Source of the DNA: Bradyrhizobium nivariense
GTDB lineage: Bacteria; Pseudomonadota; Alphaproteobacteria; Rhizobiales; Xanthobacteraceae
DNA length: 64,000 nucleotides
NCBI RefSeq assembly: GCF_029846715.1
Contig: NZ_JARVWW010000001.1
Coordinates: 372,001-436,000, forward strand
Reading direction: 5' to 3'
Shown: one piece after another, positions 1-8,136 of the stretch
Layout: the number at the start of each line of letters is the position of its first letter
Position numbering within the stretch: position 1 is the stretch's first letter
Made by a program: the position numbers and the translations under genes
The notes under the pieces: model-generated
Databases searched by the model: none
What the model was told of the DNA's origin: nothing
The model's input: the letters and a program-made list of their open reading frames with translations, nothing else

Positions 1-132
1 GTGAGCTCGACAACTCCAACAGATGGCACGGCTTTGTTTCAGCACGGCTTCGCGCGGACGGAAGATGGTTTCGCTCAAGAGGCTGTGATCAGATCCGGTT
101 TGCGGAGCCGCATGCATGCCGTACTGACGTGA
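1..132 (+). CDS. possible 3' end of an upstream gene (partial)
   Basis: One frame is open from the first base of the window to a TGA at 130-132, giving 43 residues with no recognisable domain. It could be the tail of a gene starting outside the window, or chance in GC-rich DNA. It is convergent with the ParB-like gene that ends at 142. Nothing else supports it. Confidence 0.2.
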   Translation: MSSTTPTDGTALFQHGFARTEDGFAQEAVIRSGLRSRMHAVLT

Positions 133-141
133 GCTTCACGT

Positions 142-768
142 CTAATCATCCTCCGCCGGTCCGCACCAGCCGGGCAGATAGATCGCATCCTTGCTCTTGG
201 CTGAGGACATCGCCTTCTCAAGCGACTTGTCGAAATCGGCATCCACCGCTTTGCGCGACAGTTTTCGGCGCAGATAGTCGGCCCACAGGAATTCGGAGAA
301 CGGCGTGGTGTCCTTGGCGAAGCCGCCCATACGGCGCAGCTCGCCGGCAAGGCTCCGGAACGGATCGTCCTTGAGATCGACCACCGATTTCGGCAAATCG
401 CGGAACGGCCGCCTCTCGCCCTTGGCGTCGTAGGGATAGACCCAGCGCTTGTTGTCCATCACGCCCCAGAACGCCTCGCGCTCGACCATCCTGAGATCAC
501 CGACGACGGTGACCAGCACCTGCTTGATGCCCTCGTCATGCAGCGCGCGGCCAAGATGATGATGGTCGATCACGTAGTAGCGCTCGTCAGGTCCGTGGAC
601 GACGGGGATCATGTGGGTGCCGAGCAGATCGGCCTGCTTCTTCTTGTCGTGCTCGCGCCAGCGCTTGCGCTTCTCCTTGACCTCGCGCATGCCGACCGTC
701 ATCTGCGTCGGCCGAAGCGACAGGATCGGCACCGGATGCACTCTCGGCTCGCGCGTGTTGGTGGTCAT
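142..768 (-). CDS. ParB-like nuclease domain protein (ParBc_2 type)
   Basis: A 208-residue protein. The N-terminal half reads like the ParB/sulfiredoxin fold of the putative ParB-like nuclease family: a strand set ending in VHPVPILSLRPTQ, then YYVIDHHHLGRAL, which matches the D-x-HH-R/L-x-x-A element of that family. The ATG at 768 is chosen because homology begins there; the frame runs further upstream to 996 without family similarity. The family is uncharacterised and differs from chromosome-partitioning ParB, with no HTH seen and no parA nearby. It stands alone, so its role is unknown. Confidence 0.75.
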   Translation of the reverse strand: MTTNTREPRVHPVPILSLRPTQMTVGMREVKEKRKRWREHDKKKQADLLGTHMIPVVHGPDERYYVIDHHHLGRALHDEGIKQVLVTVVGDLRMVEREAFWGVMDNKRWVYPYDAKGERRPFRDLPKSVVDLKDDPFRSLAGELRRMGGFAKDTTPFSEFLWADYLRRKLSRKAVDADFDKSLEKAMSSAKSKDAIYLPGWCGPAEDD

Positions 769-1039
769 GGTCGAAGGCCCTTCACATGGATGCAACTGGG
801 GGTTCAGGTTCCCTGGACTATGCCATGGGCATAGCGCCGGCAAAATGCATTCGGCTGGGCGGGGAGATATTGCAACGCAACCCCTGCATGCCCGGGACGA
901 CGACGGTTCCGTGATCAATTCGCAAGCCCAAGCAAGATAGTGCGAATGCGCAATGCACGTGTGCGTTGAGAAGATTTTCTGCAACCCGTTCACCACGTAT
1001 GCTATCTAAAAATCGCTGCTTCGGAGTGATCCCTGCACC

Positions 1040-1381
1040 ATGAAAACCCAGCGGCCCATAAGCTCGGATGACGAGCACCGGGTGCTCCAGTTCAGGCCGC
1101 GCACCTCGCCTTCTCCGACGGCCTACCGGGGCAACGGTACCGTGCAGGAATTGCGCGTCGCGCCGGAGCCGCTCGACCTGTCGCGCTACGAGCGGGCCCG
1201 CACCGAACCGGACGATTTCCGCCATCGCATGCTCGCCAACATCGCGGCGCTGGCTTTCACCATCGCGCTGACCGCGATCGGCATCTGGCTTGCGGTGAGC
1301 ATCGCCGACTTGCGCCGGACCCAGGATTGCGTGCTGATGGGCCGCCGCGACTGCGTCAAGATCACCACGCCGCACATCTAG
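1040..1381 (+). CDS. small conserved-looking membrane protein
   Basis: A 113-residue protein with a charged N-terminal half of about 65 residues and one clear hydrophobic segment at about residues 72-95 (ALAFTIALTAIGIWLAV). A short tail follows with two cysteines in a C-x6-C arrangement (DCVLMGRRDC). The predicted topology is a single-span inner-membrane protein. I do not recognise the family. It lies upstream of the lipid A cluster on the same strand, but a 210-base gap separates it from acpXL, so there is no good reason to place it in that operon. Confidence 0.6.
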   Translation: MKTQRPISSDDEHRVLQFRPRTSPSPTAYRGNGTVQELRVAPEPLDLSRYERARTEPDDFRHRMLANIAALAFTIALTAIGIWLAVSIADLRRTQDCVLMGRRDCVKITTPHI

Positions 1382-1591
1382 GGCCGGCCCCCCAGGCCGA
1401 ACGCCCGCCGACAGCATCCCCAAGCCTGTCCCCACCCCTGTCCGGCTCCATTGAACTCAGGGCGGCGCTCCGATATACGGGCTTTCGACCCGGCCAGAGG
1501 GGGGTTGAGGGCGTCATCAGGGCGCGATGCCCACCCACCGTTCCACTCTGGAACATCTGACAAATATCAGCAATATATCAAAGGCTTAGTG

Positions 1592-1879
1592 ATGTCCTCC
1601 ACATTCGATCAGGTCGCTACGATCATCGCTGAAACCTGCGACATCCCGCGCGACACGATCACGCCGGATAGCCACGCCATCGATGATCTCGGCATCGACA
1701 GCCTTGATTTCCTGGACATCGCGTTCGCGATCGACAAGCAGTTCGGTATCAAGCTGCCGCTGGAAAAGTGGACCCAGGAGGTCAACGACGGCAAGGCGAC
1801 CACCGAGCAGTACTTCGTGCTGAAAAACCTGTGCGCCCGCATCGACGAACTGGTTGCGGCCAAGGGCGCGAGCGCCTAA
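1592..1879 (+). CDS. acpXL: acyl carrier protein AcpXL (very-long-chain acyl carrier)
   Basis: A 95-residue acidic carrier protein. It has the 4'-phosphopantetheine attachment motif GIDSLDFLD, with the modified serine at residue 37, inside the usual four-helix ACP pattern. In rhizobia AcpXL carries the C26-C28 hydroxylated acyl chain that LpxXL transfers to lipid A. That role is assigned here from the gene order: fabZ, two fabF genes and an lpxXL acyltransferase follow on the same strand. The ATG at 1592 fits the family start, and frame upstream of it has no ACP similarity. It ends 10 bases before the fabZ start, so it is the first gene of the operon. Confidence 0.93.
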   Translation: MSSTFDQVATIIAETCDIPRDTITPDSHAIDDLGIDSLDFLDIAFAIDKQFGIKLPLEKWTQEVNDGKATTEQYFVLKNLCARIDELVAAKGASA

Positions 1880-1889
1880 GCGCGCGGTC

Positions 1890-2360
1890 ATGCAACTTGA
1901 ATACTTCCACATGATCGATCGCATCGTCGACCTCAAGGTCGACGAGAAGACGATCGTCGTCGAGGCCCAGGTTCCGCAGGAGAGCACCATCTTCGAGGGG
2001 CACTTCCCGGGCTATCCCTTGATGCCGGGCGTGCTCCTGATCGAATCGATGGCGCAGGCCTCGGGCTTCCTCCTGCTTGGCGTCTTGAAGTTCGAGCGCA
2101 TGCCGATTCTCGCCGCCGTGAAGGAAGCCAAGGTACGCGGCTCGGTGTTTCCGGGCGACCTCATGACGCTTGAGGCGAGCGTGGCCCATGAGGGCTCGGG
2201 CTATGCCATGACCGAAGCCAAGATCCGGGTCGGCGGCAAGCTGCGCGCGAATTCAACACTCACCTTCACTCTGATCCCCTTCCCCAATTCGGATATGCGC
2301 GGATACATGGACGCGGTCGCCAAGCGCGTCGGCTTTCCGCAACAGGCCGTATCGCCATGA
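1890..2360 (+). CDS. fabZ: 3-hydroxyacyl-ACP dehydratase of the VLCFA pathway
   Basis: A 156-residue hotdog-fold dehydratase. The FabZ active-site block is clear: GHFPGYPLMPGVLLIESMAQ, with the catalytic His in GHFPG and the Glu in IESMAQ. It removes water from 3-hydroxyacyl-ACP during chain elongation. This copy sits between acpXL and the two ketosynthase genes, so it should be the dedicated VLCFA form (fabZXL) rather than the general fatty-acid enzyme. The ATG at 1890 is preferred because it begins the conserved LEYFHMIDRI block. Its stop overlaps the next start by four bases (ATGA), indicating translational coupling. Confidence 0.92.
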   Translation: MQLEYFHMIDRIVDLKVDEKTIVVEAQVPQESTIFEGHFPGYPLMPGVLLIESMAQASGFLLLGVLKFERMPILAAVKEAKVRGSVFPGDLMTLEASVAHEGSGYAMTEAKIRVGGKLRANSTLTFTLIPFPNSDMRGYMDAVAKRVGFPQQAVSP

Positions 2361-3562
2361 CTGACACCGCTTCGAAGCCCGGCCAGACGGAAGTCTGGAT
2401 CACCGGCATTGGTCTCGCCACCTCGCTCGGCGAGGGCCTCGACGCCAACTGGGCCGCGCTTCAGGAGAAGCGCATCAATGTCGACGAGAAGGGCTTTGCG
2501 CCCTACATCGTGCATCCCCTGATGCCTGTTACCTTCGACAGCCAGATCCCGAAGAAGGGCGACCAGCGCCAGATGGAAGCCTGGCAGCGCATCGGCACCT
2601 ATGCGGCCGGGCTTGCGCTCGACTCCGCCGGGATCAAGGGCAACAAGGACATCCTGTCGAAGATCGACATGGTGGTCGCCGCCGGCGGCGGCGAGCGCGA
2701 TCTCAACGTCGACACCGGCGTGCTCACGGCCGAGGCCAAGGGCGCCAACGCGCCCGGCTTCCTCAACGAGCGGCTGATGAGCGATCTCAGGCCGACGCTG
2801 TTTTTGGCCCAGCTCTCCAACCTGCTCGCCGGCAACATCGCCATCGTGCACGGCTTAGGGGGCACCTCGCGCACCTTCATGGGCGAAGAGGTTGCGGGCG
2901 CCGATGCCGCGCGCATCGCGCTGTCGCGCATCGCCTCGGGCGAGAGCGACATTGCGCTGATCGGCGGCTCGCACAATGGCGAGCGCAAGGACCTGATGGT
3001 CCTCTACGAATTCGGCGACTTCAATTTGAAGGACAAGTTCGCACCCGTGTGGGCGCGCAAGGACCACGCCGGCTTCGCGCTCGGCTCGGCCGGCGCTTTC
3101 CTCGTGCTGGAGTCCAGGGCGCATGCGGAAGCACGCGGCGCAAAGCCGTTCGCAAAGCTGTCGAGCGTCGTTGCCGACCTCGCCCGGCGCAAGAGCCCCG
3201 GCGACATGGCCGCGACGCTGGAGAAGCTTTGGGCGAAGTTGCCAAAGCGCGACGGCAAGGGTGCGATCATATCCGGTGCGACCGGCGCGGAGCCCGCCAC
3301 GAGCGAAGAGCGCGGCTTCCTGAAGGGCCACGCCGAGTTCCCGGTGCGCTCGACCGGCACGATGTTCGGCCACACCATGGAAACGCAATTCCCACTCGGC
3401 ATTGCGCTCGCGGCGCTGTCGATCTCGCGCGGCGCGCTGTTTCCGCCGAACGATTCCACGGGCACCGAGATTGAAATGCAGGGAGCGCCCACCCAGATTG
3501 TGGTGGTGGGGGCCGGACACTGGCGCGGCGAAGGCATGGCACTGGTCGAGGCAGTAAGTTAA
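2357..3562 (+). CDS. FabF-like ketosynthase subunit lacking the catalytic Cys (FabF2XL type)
   Basis: A 401-residue thiolase-fold protein of ketosynthase length, beginning EVWITGIGLATSLGEG like other FabF proteins. Aligned with the neighbouring FabF1, the nucleophile block STACASG is replaced by MGEEVAG, so the catalytic cysteine position is a glutamate. The first active-site histidine (AHGTAT in FabF1) is also lost (GATGAEP). The second (MFGHT) is kept. The pattern recalls the chain-length-factor subunits of type II polyketide synthases. I infer that it pairs with FabF1 rather than condensing alone. It overlaps fabZ by four bases. Its TAA stop coincides with the edge of a palindromic repeat. 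Confidence 0.85.
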   Translation: MTDTASKPGQTEVWITGIGLATSLGEGLDANWAALQEKRINVDEKGFAPYIVHPLMPVTFDSQIPKKGDQRQMEAWQRIGTYAAGLALDSAGIKGNKDILSKIDMVVAAGGGERDLNVDTGVLTAEAKGANAPGFLNERLMSDLRPTLFLAQLSNLLAGNIAIVHGLGGTSRTFMGEEVAGADAARIALSRIASGESDIALIGGSHNGERKDLMVLYEFGDFNLKDKFAPVWARKDHAGFALGSAGAFLVLESRAHAEARGAKPFAKLSSVVADLARRKSPGDMAATLEKLWAKLPKRDGKGAIISGATGAEPATSEERGFLKGHAEFPVRSTGTMFGHTMETQFPLGIALAALSISRGALFPPNDSTGTEIEMQGAPTQIVVVGAGHWRGEGMALVEAVS

Positions 3563-3641
3563 AGCGCGTTGCGCTTTGGCAGGTTATTGTTTGAGCATGA
3601 TCTTCTCGGAAAACCGCATCACACTTTTCCGGATCATGCTT
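3560..3641 (+). repeat. dispersed palindromic intergenic element, copy 1
   Basis: About 80 bases between fabF2 and fabF1. The core, 3591-3640, is an imperfect palindrome (TTGAGCATGATC ... GGATCATGCT). A near-identical core lies in the opposite orientation at 31190-31239. The element starts with TAAAGCGCG, and its TAA is the fabF2 stop codon; the copy after dgkA is placed the same way. Confidence 0.85.
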
Positions 3642-3661
3642 TAGTTCAAGCGGGGATCGAC

Positions 3662-4939
3662 ATGACTGCACCACGCGACAAACTCGGGCGTCCCGTCGTC
3701 GTCGTCACGGGCATGGGCATCATGACCTCGCTCGGCAACGGCAAGGCCGACAATTGGGCGAAGCTCGTCGCGGGCGAATCCGGCATCCGCACCATCACGC
3801 GCTTTCCGGTCGACGGCCTGAAGACCACGATGGCCGGCACGGTGGATTTCGTCAGCGTCGATCCGTTCTCCTCCACCGGCCTGTCCGAGCGGATGGCCGA
3901 GCTGGTGACGCAGGAAGCGCTGGACCAGGCCGGCATCGGCGCCAAGGCGGATTTCCCGGGTCCTCTCTTCCTTGCGGTTGCACCGGTCGAGGTCGAATGG
4001 CCGCAGCGCCGCGAGCTCGGCCGCGCCGTCGGCAAGCCCGACTTCAACTACGACGATCTGCTGCGCATCTCCGGCGGCGGCAAATACAGCGCCTATCATC
4101 ACCGCTTCATGTTCGGCTCGGTCGCGGCCCACCTCGCCGAGACCTTCGGCACCAAGGGCTCGCCGATCTCGCTGTCGACGGCCTGCGCTTCGGGCGCGAC
4201 CTCGATCCAGCTCGGCGTCGAGGCGATCCGCCGCGGCGAGACCGACGCCGCGCTGTGCGTGGCGACCGACGGCACCGTGAATCCGGAAGCGCTGGTGCGC
4301 TTCTCGCTGCTCTCGGCGCTGTCGACCCAGAACGATCCGCCGCAGGCGGCCTCCCGCCCCTTCTCCAAGAACCGCGACGGCTTTGTCATGGCCGAAGGCG
4401 CCGGCGCCCTCGTGCTCGAAAGCTACGAAGCCGCAACGGCACGTGGCGCAAAAATCCTCGGCGTGATCGCCGGCTGCGGCGAGCTCACCGATTCCTTCCA
4501 TCGCACCCGCTCTTCGCCCGACGGCAAGCCGATCATCGGCTGCATGAACAAGACCCTGGCCGATGCCGGCATGACGCCTGACCAGATCGACCACATCAAC
4601 GCGCACGGCACCGCGACGCCCGAGAACGACAAGATGGAGTACAATACGACATCGGCCGTGTTCGGCGAGCTCGTCTCGAAGATTCCGGTCACCTCCAACA
4701 AGTCGATGGTCGGTCACACCATCTCGGCTGCCGGCGCGGTCGAGGCGATCTTCTCGCTGCTGACCCTGGAGCATCAGCGCATCCCGCCGACGATCAACTA
4801 CGACAATCCGGATCCCACGATCCTGTTCGACGTTGTCGGCAACAAGGCGCGCGACGCCCGCGTCACCGCTGTCATGTCGAACTCGTTCGGCTTCGGCGGC
4901 CAGAACGCCTCGCTGATCCTGACCCGCGAACCGGCCTGA
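3662..4939 (+). CDS. beta-ketoacyl-ACP synthase II, VLCFA-specific (FabF1XL type)
   Basis: A 425-residue decarboxylating condensing enzyme with a complete active site: Cys in STACASGATS, His in NAHGTATPEND and His in SMVGHTISAAGA. It elongates acyl-ACP with malonyl-ACP. The ATG at 3662 follows the repeat element; an in-frame extension upstream runs through that repeat and is rejected. The gene lies between a Cys-less paralogue and lpxXL, so its likely substrate is the AcpXL-bound chain. The lpxXL start is only eight bases after its stop. Rhizobium clusters I know carry an alcohol-dehydrogenase-like gene at this junction, which is absent here. Confidence 0.92.
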   Translation: MTAPRDKLGRPVVVVTGMGIMTSLGNGKADNWAKLVAGESGIRTITRFPVDGLKTTMAGTVDFVSVDPFSSTGLSERMAELVTQEALDQAGIGAKADFPGPLFLAVAPVEVEWPQRRELGRAVGKPDFNYDDLLRISGGGKYSAYHHRFMFGSVAAHLAETFGTKGSPISLSTACASGATSIQLGVEAIRRGETDAALCVATDGTVNPEALVRFSLLSALSTQNDPPQAASRPFSKNRDGFVMAEGAGALVLESYEAATARGAKILGVIAGCGELTDSFHRTRSSPDGKPIIGCMNKTLADAGMTPDQIDHINAHGTATPENDKMEYNTTSAVFGELVSKIPVTSNKSMVGHTISAAGAVEAIFSLLTLEHQRIPPTINYDNPDPTILFDVVGNKARDARVTAVMSNSFGFGGQNASLILTREPA

Positions 4940-4947
4940 CCGGACGC

Positions 4948-5880
4948 ATGGCGCTGCTTCCTGCGAGCATCAAGGCCCGCGCACGGGAGGCTGCCAAGTC
5001 GATCGGTGGAGGCCTGATCGGTGCCGCCACCGTCGGCATGCTGCGCACTACGCGCTATTTCGATCCGGCCAAGACCTCCGATTTCTTCGCACGCGTGACC
5101 AAGACGATCGGCCCGCGCCTGCGCGAGCATCGTATCGGTCGCGCCAATCTCACCGCAGCGTTTCCGGAGAAGTCGCCCGAAGAAATCGAACAGATCCTGA
5201 TGGGCGTGTGGGACAATCTCGGCCGCGTCGGCGCCGAATTCGCCCATATGGACCATGTCTGGGATTATGACCGCGACTATCCGGAGAACAGCCGGATCGA
5301 ATTGCCGAAGCGCAGCATCGAGCTGTTCGACCGCATCCGGGACGACGGCAAGCCGGCGCTGATCTTCGCCGCGCATCTGGCCAATTGGGAATTGCCGGCG
5401 CTCGCCGCCGTCGCGCACGGCCTCGATGCCGCCATCCTCTACCGCCGTCCGAACATCGCATCCGCCGACCGCATCATCCAGGAGATGCGCCAGGTCAACA
5501 TGGGCACGCTGATCCCGGCGGGCCGCGACGCGCCGCTGCGGCTCGCGCAGGCGCTCAAGGACGGCAAGCACGTCGCCATGCTGATCGACCAGTACCTGAC
5601 CGGCGGTGTCGAGGTCACCTTCTTCGGCCGCAAGACCCGCGCTAATCCGATGCTGGCCCGCCTGCTGCGCCAGATCGAATGCCCGATCCACGGCGTCCGC
5701 ATCATCCGCCTGCCCGGCGGCCGCTTCACGGCCGAGCTCACCGAAGAGGTCCCGCCGGTGCGCGATGCCGACGGCAAGATCGACATCCAGGGCACGACGC
5801 AGGCGGTCACGAGCGTGGTGGAAGGCTGGGTGCGCGAACATCCCGAGCAGTGGCTGTGGCTGCACCGCAGGTGGCGGTAG
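4948..5880 (+). CDS. lpxXL: lipid A very-long-chain acyltransferase LpxXL (HtrB/LpxL family)
   Basis: A 310-residue late acyltransferase of the LpxL/HtrB lysophospholipid-acyltransferase type. The catalytic H-x4-E motif is HLANWE, near residue 141. R-rich blocks further on (IYRRPN, MLIDQYLTGG) are typical of the family. It should move the C26-type hydroxy-acyl chain from AcpXL onto a lipid A hydroxy-acyl group at the inner membrane. It is the last gene of the acpXL operon. Its last ~190 bases have a degenerate second copy at about 7587-7782, beyond a three-gene minus-strand cassette. Confidence 0.92.
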   Translation: MALLPASIKARAREAAKSIGGGLIGAATVGMLRTTRYFDPAKTSDFFARVTKTIGPRLREHRIGRANLTAAFPEKSPEEIEQILMGVWDNLGRVGAEFAHMDHVWDYDRDYPENSRIELPKRSIELFDRIRDDGKPALIFAAHLANWELPALAAVAHGLDAAILYRRPNIASADRIIQEMRQVNMGTLIPAGRDAPLRLAQALKDGKHVAMLIDQYLTGGVEVTFFGRKTRANPMLARLLRQIECPIHGVRIIRLPGGRFTAELTEEVPPVRDADGKIDIQGTTQAVTSVVEGWVREHPEQWLWLHRRWR

Positions 5881-6013
5881 GGCTTACTGCTCCGGCCGCC
5901 GAATATCTGGCGCTTACCAACAATTCCAGCGTGATCCGCCGCCGTACCGGCTTATGCGCCAGGTTCTGAGGACCTGACGGACTCGGTGCTATGATGCGAG
6001 GCGGTGTCTTCGA

Positions 6014-6445
6014 CTAAAAGCCAGCACCAATTTTTCGGAGCCTTTTTGCCCCGATAAATGTTCGATACTCGGCAAGTTCAACGAAGCGGACCAACGGCCA
6101 GATCACAGGCACAGACTGCTTCTTGCTCAGGTGAATGGCATGGTCCTCACCGAGATAGAGCGCGACATGCGCGCCCCATGGATTTTGGGTCCGATTGAAA
6201 AGCAGGAGGTCGAGTGGTCTCAGCTCGTCCTCCACCAGGTCAGTTTCGCTTCTGTCCTCCCACAAATTGCTTGATCGGAACGGAGATATTTCAAACCCGA
6301 GGTGCTTGAGCAGCGCGTAGGCGAAATTCTGACAGTTGGGGCTTTCGGAAAGGTCCGGCAGCGCCCGCGTGTCGGGATCGTGATCTGGATCGTACCTGAT
6401 CTGCCAGAAGCGCTCGGGGATCTCGTCTGCTGAGATGCCCTTCAT
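6014..6445 (-). CDS. NlpC/P60-like cysteine hydrolase or transferase
   Basis: A 143-residue protein with a papain-like NlpC/P60 arrangement: a candidate nucleophile in SPNCQNFAYALL and a candidate His in GAHVALYLGEDHAIHLSK. No signal peptide is seen, so it may act in the cytoplasm rather than on the cell wall. The ATG at 6445 is used; the frame extends upstream but overlaps the preceding gene. It begins two bases after the GNAT gene stop on the same strand, so the two are probably co-transcribed. The substrate is unknown. Confidence 0.65.
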   Translation of the reverse strand: MKGISADEIPERFWQIRYDPDHDPDTRALPDLSESPNCQNFAYALLKHLGFEISPFRSSNLWEDRSETDLVEDELRPLDLLLFNRTQNPWGAHVALYLGEDHAIHLSKKQSVPVIWPLVRFVELAEYRTFIGAKRLRKIGAGF

Positions 6446-6447
6446 TT

Positions 6448-6960
6448 TCAACCTATCTGGAGAACGTAATAGCGTGAGTGAGCCTCGCCGCCCTGGTCCC
6501 ACGAGGCCGTGAGCTGAAAGCCCATCCTTTCGTAAAGCCGATGCGAGGCCCTCAGCGCGTTGTTGCTGGACAAGCGTATGCGATCGTATCCCGCATTCCC
6601 GGCAAAGCTGATGAGGCGATCGGCGATCGCCCGCGCGATCCCGCGGCCTCTATAGATTGGAACAACGAACATGCGAACCATTTCGCACTCCCTATCGTCG
6701 AAACGCTTGATTGCGCCGGTGCCGATGATTGCGCCTTCGGCGATCGCGCACAAAAAGAGAGCACGATCGGCGTACACGGTGTTCGCGTTGTCGACGTCCG
6801 ACAGGCGCGAATAGAAGTCCCGGACGAAGGGGTCCGGGTGATCGCGAAAATGCTCTTGCCAGACGGATTCGATGAGGCGCCGGACCGCCGGCGCGTCGTC
6901 GGGCCGAAACGGTCGAATTGCCCAGTTTGGCTCTAGGTGTGTTGGCGCGGCCATGCGCAT
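6448..6960 (-). CDS. GNAT family N-acetyltransferase
   Basis: About 170 residues with the GNAT acetyl-CoA binding element, VPIYRGRGIARAIADRL, matching R/Q-x-x-G-x-G/A, preceded by EMVRMFV and followed by YERMGFQ at the usual spacing. It probably acetylates an amine of a small molecule or protein. The start is uncertain: ATG codons at 6987, 6972, 6960 and 6954 are all in frame, and 6960 was chosen because a GGGA lies directly upstream. It lies in the minus-strand cassette bounded by the duplicated lpxXL end. Confidence 0.75.
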   Translation of the reverse strand: MRMAAPTHLEPNWAIRPFRPDDAPAVRRLIESVWQEHFRDHPDPFVRDFYSRLSDVDNANTVYADRALFLCAIAEGAIIGTGAIKRFDDRECEMVRMFVVPIYRGRGIARAIADRLISFAGNAGYDRIRLSSNNALRASHRLYERMGFQLTASWDQGGEAHSRYYVLQIG

Positions 6961-7004
6961 TCCCGAGATCATGAACCCGGACGTCATTGGATTGCTGGAG
7001 AGCG

Positions 7005-7406
7005 TCAGGCGACGGCGATCTCGCCATGGCACAAAGCGAGGTCGGCGCGTCGAAGACTAACCTGGACGCCGACCTGGTCTATCGAATGAGCAATCGGCGG
7101 ACTCGATTTCGCAACGGCGACTGTCACGCTATCCATGATGACGAAGCGCCGCAGCAGACCTGCAGCGATCGTCTCGCCGAGAGCCTCCAGAGTTTGGAAT
7201 TTGCCGGACGCCGCAATCTGCACGGCTTCGTCGACGACGGCGTCATATCTCACCGACCAATCCAGATCGTCACTGAGGTGGGTCCGGACCTGTTGCAGAT
7301 CGGCTGAAATATCAAAACTGAATTTTTGTCCGAGCGTTCGCTCTTCCTCGAACAGGCCGTGATAGCCGTAGGTCTGAAGTCCGGTGATTTTGATCGATGT
7401 CAGCAT
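7005..7406 (-). CDS. folB: dihydroneopterin aldolase-like protein (FolB family)
   Basis: A 133-residue protein of the tunnelling-fold FolB family. YGYHGLFEEERTLGQKFSFD matches the family's N-terminal G-x-HG-x-x-x-E-E-x-x-x-GQ signature. A lysine in VAKSSPPI sits where the catalytic Lys is expected. Dihydroneopterin aldolase makes 6-hydroxymethyl-dihydropterin for folate synthesis. No folP or folK is adjacent, so this may be an accessory or pterin-modifying paralogue. The ATG at 7406 has a GGAG at a good distance. It is the most upstream gene of the cassette and ends about 45 bases before the GNAT start. Confidence 0.75.
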   Translation of the reverse strand: MLTSIKITGLQTYGYHGLFEEERTLGQKFSFDISADLQQVRTHLSDDLDWSVRYDAVVDEAVQIAASGKFQTLEALGETIAAGLLRRFVIMDSVTVAVAKSSPPIAHSIDQVGVQVSLRRADLALCHGEIAVA

Positions 7407-7586
7407 GGGCAGCTCCAGATGAAGCATTTTGATTGGGGTTATCCCCAAATCGCCCAGGCGAGCGGCAGTTGTCCCGCGCTTCCCGATGGTGCTCCATCCG
7501 ATGTCGCCAGTCACGCGAGGTCTTCTTTCCGCACTGCCCACAATGCACATCGTCGTGCTTGGCGCGGGTAGGCGCCAGGTCGACTG

Positions 7587-7782
7587 CTCCATCCACGGCA
7601 TCCACATCATCCGCCAGCCCGGTGGCCGCTTCGCCGCGGAGCTGAGGGAAGAGGTCAAGCCGGTGCGCGAGGGCAAGCTCGACATCCAGGGCACGACGCA
7701 GGCGGTCACGAGCGTGGTGGAAGGCTGGGTGCGTCTCCCGAGCAGTGGCTCTGGTTGCACCGAAGGTGGCGGTAGCGGTTAG
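7587..7782 (+). pseudogene. degenerate second copy of the lpxXL 3' end
   Basis: Translation gives IHGIHIIRQPGGRF, AELREEV and then DIQGTTQAVTSVVEGWVR, closely matching the C-terminus of LpxXL encoded at about 5685-5880. About 50 bases around the GTTQAVTSVVEGW codons appear identical. The match then shifts frame: bases are missing just after the GWVR codons, so the final EQWLWLH block is out of frame. There is no start and no upstream part of the gene. With the intact copy it forms an imperfect direct repeat around a 1.7 kb cassette. Confidence 0.85.
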
Positions 7783-8135
7783 TTCCTTAGTGGCCGCATT
7801 CGGACCCGCCCGGGTTCGACAACAGAGAAATGGCCCGCCCAATCCGTCCGCGCTAGGATCAAATCAGCAATTGCCCGACCAATGCGCTGCGGTGCCGGCA
7901 TTGGAACGCGCAAAAGGACGATGCCGCAAGATTGCGGCAACGACGAACCCCTGGCCAGCTCGCCGAAGTCCTTGTCGAAGGTAAGAAGAATACGCTGATC
8001 GCTCGCGGCCTGGGCCAGCACCTGTCGATCGCTATTACCCGGTGCCGAAGTCCTAATCCACACCACGTCATGTCCTGACAATCGCAGAGCGGATACGGCA
8101 GCACCCGGAAAGTTCTCATCTGCAAGGAAGCGCAT
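7779..8135 (-). CDS. DUF5615 PIN-like toxin
   Basis: A 118-residue protein with the family hallmarks FLADENFPG at the N-terminus and LLTFDKDFGELA near residue 52. Both carry acidic residues placed like the metal ligands of PIN-domain ribonucleases. DUF5615 proteins are usually encoded directly after a DUF433 gene, and that is the order here, with one base between the genes. By that association it is the probable toxin of a type II module. RNase activity is inferred from the fold and not shown by the sequence. Confidence 0.82.
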   Translation of the reverse strand: MRFLADENFPGAAVSALRLSGHDVVWIRTSAPGNSDRQVLAQAASDQRILLTFDKDFGELARGSSLPQSCGIVLLRVPMPAPQRIGRAIADLILARTDWAGHFSVVEPGRVRMRPLRN

Positions 8136-8136
8136 C

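Noticed and set aside
769..996. Upstream extension of the ParB-like gene to 996
   Set aside because: No family similarity before 768, and the extra residues are of low-information composition.
3569..3661. Upstream extension of fabF1
   Set aside because: It translates the palindromic repeat; the same residues would be produced by any copy of the repeat.
7407..7760. Upstream extension of the folB-like frame
   Set aside because: The extra codons are antisense to the broken lpxXL copy, and the family start is at 7406 with a ribosome site.
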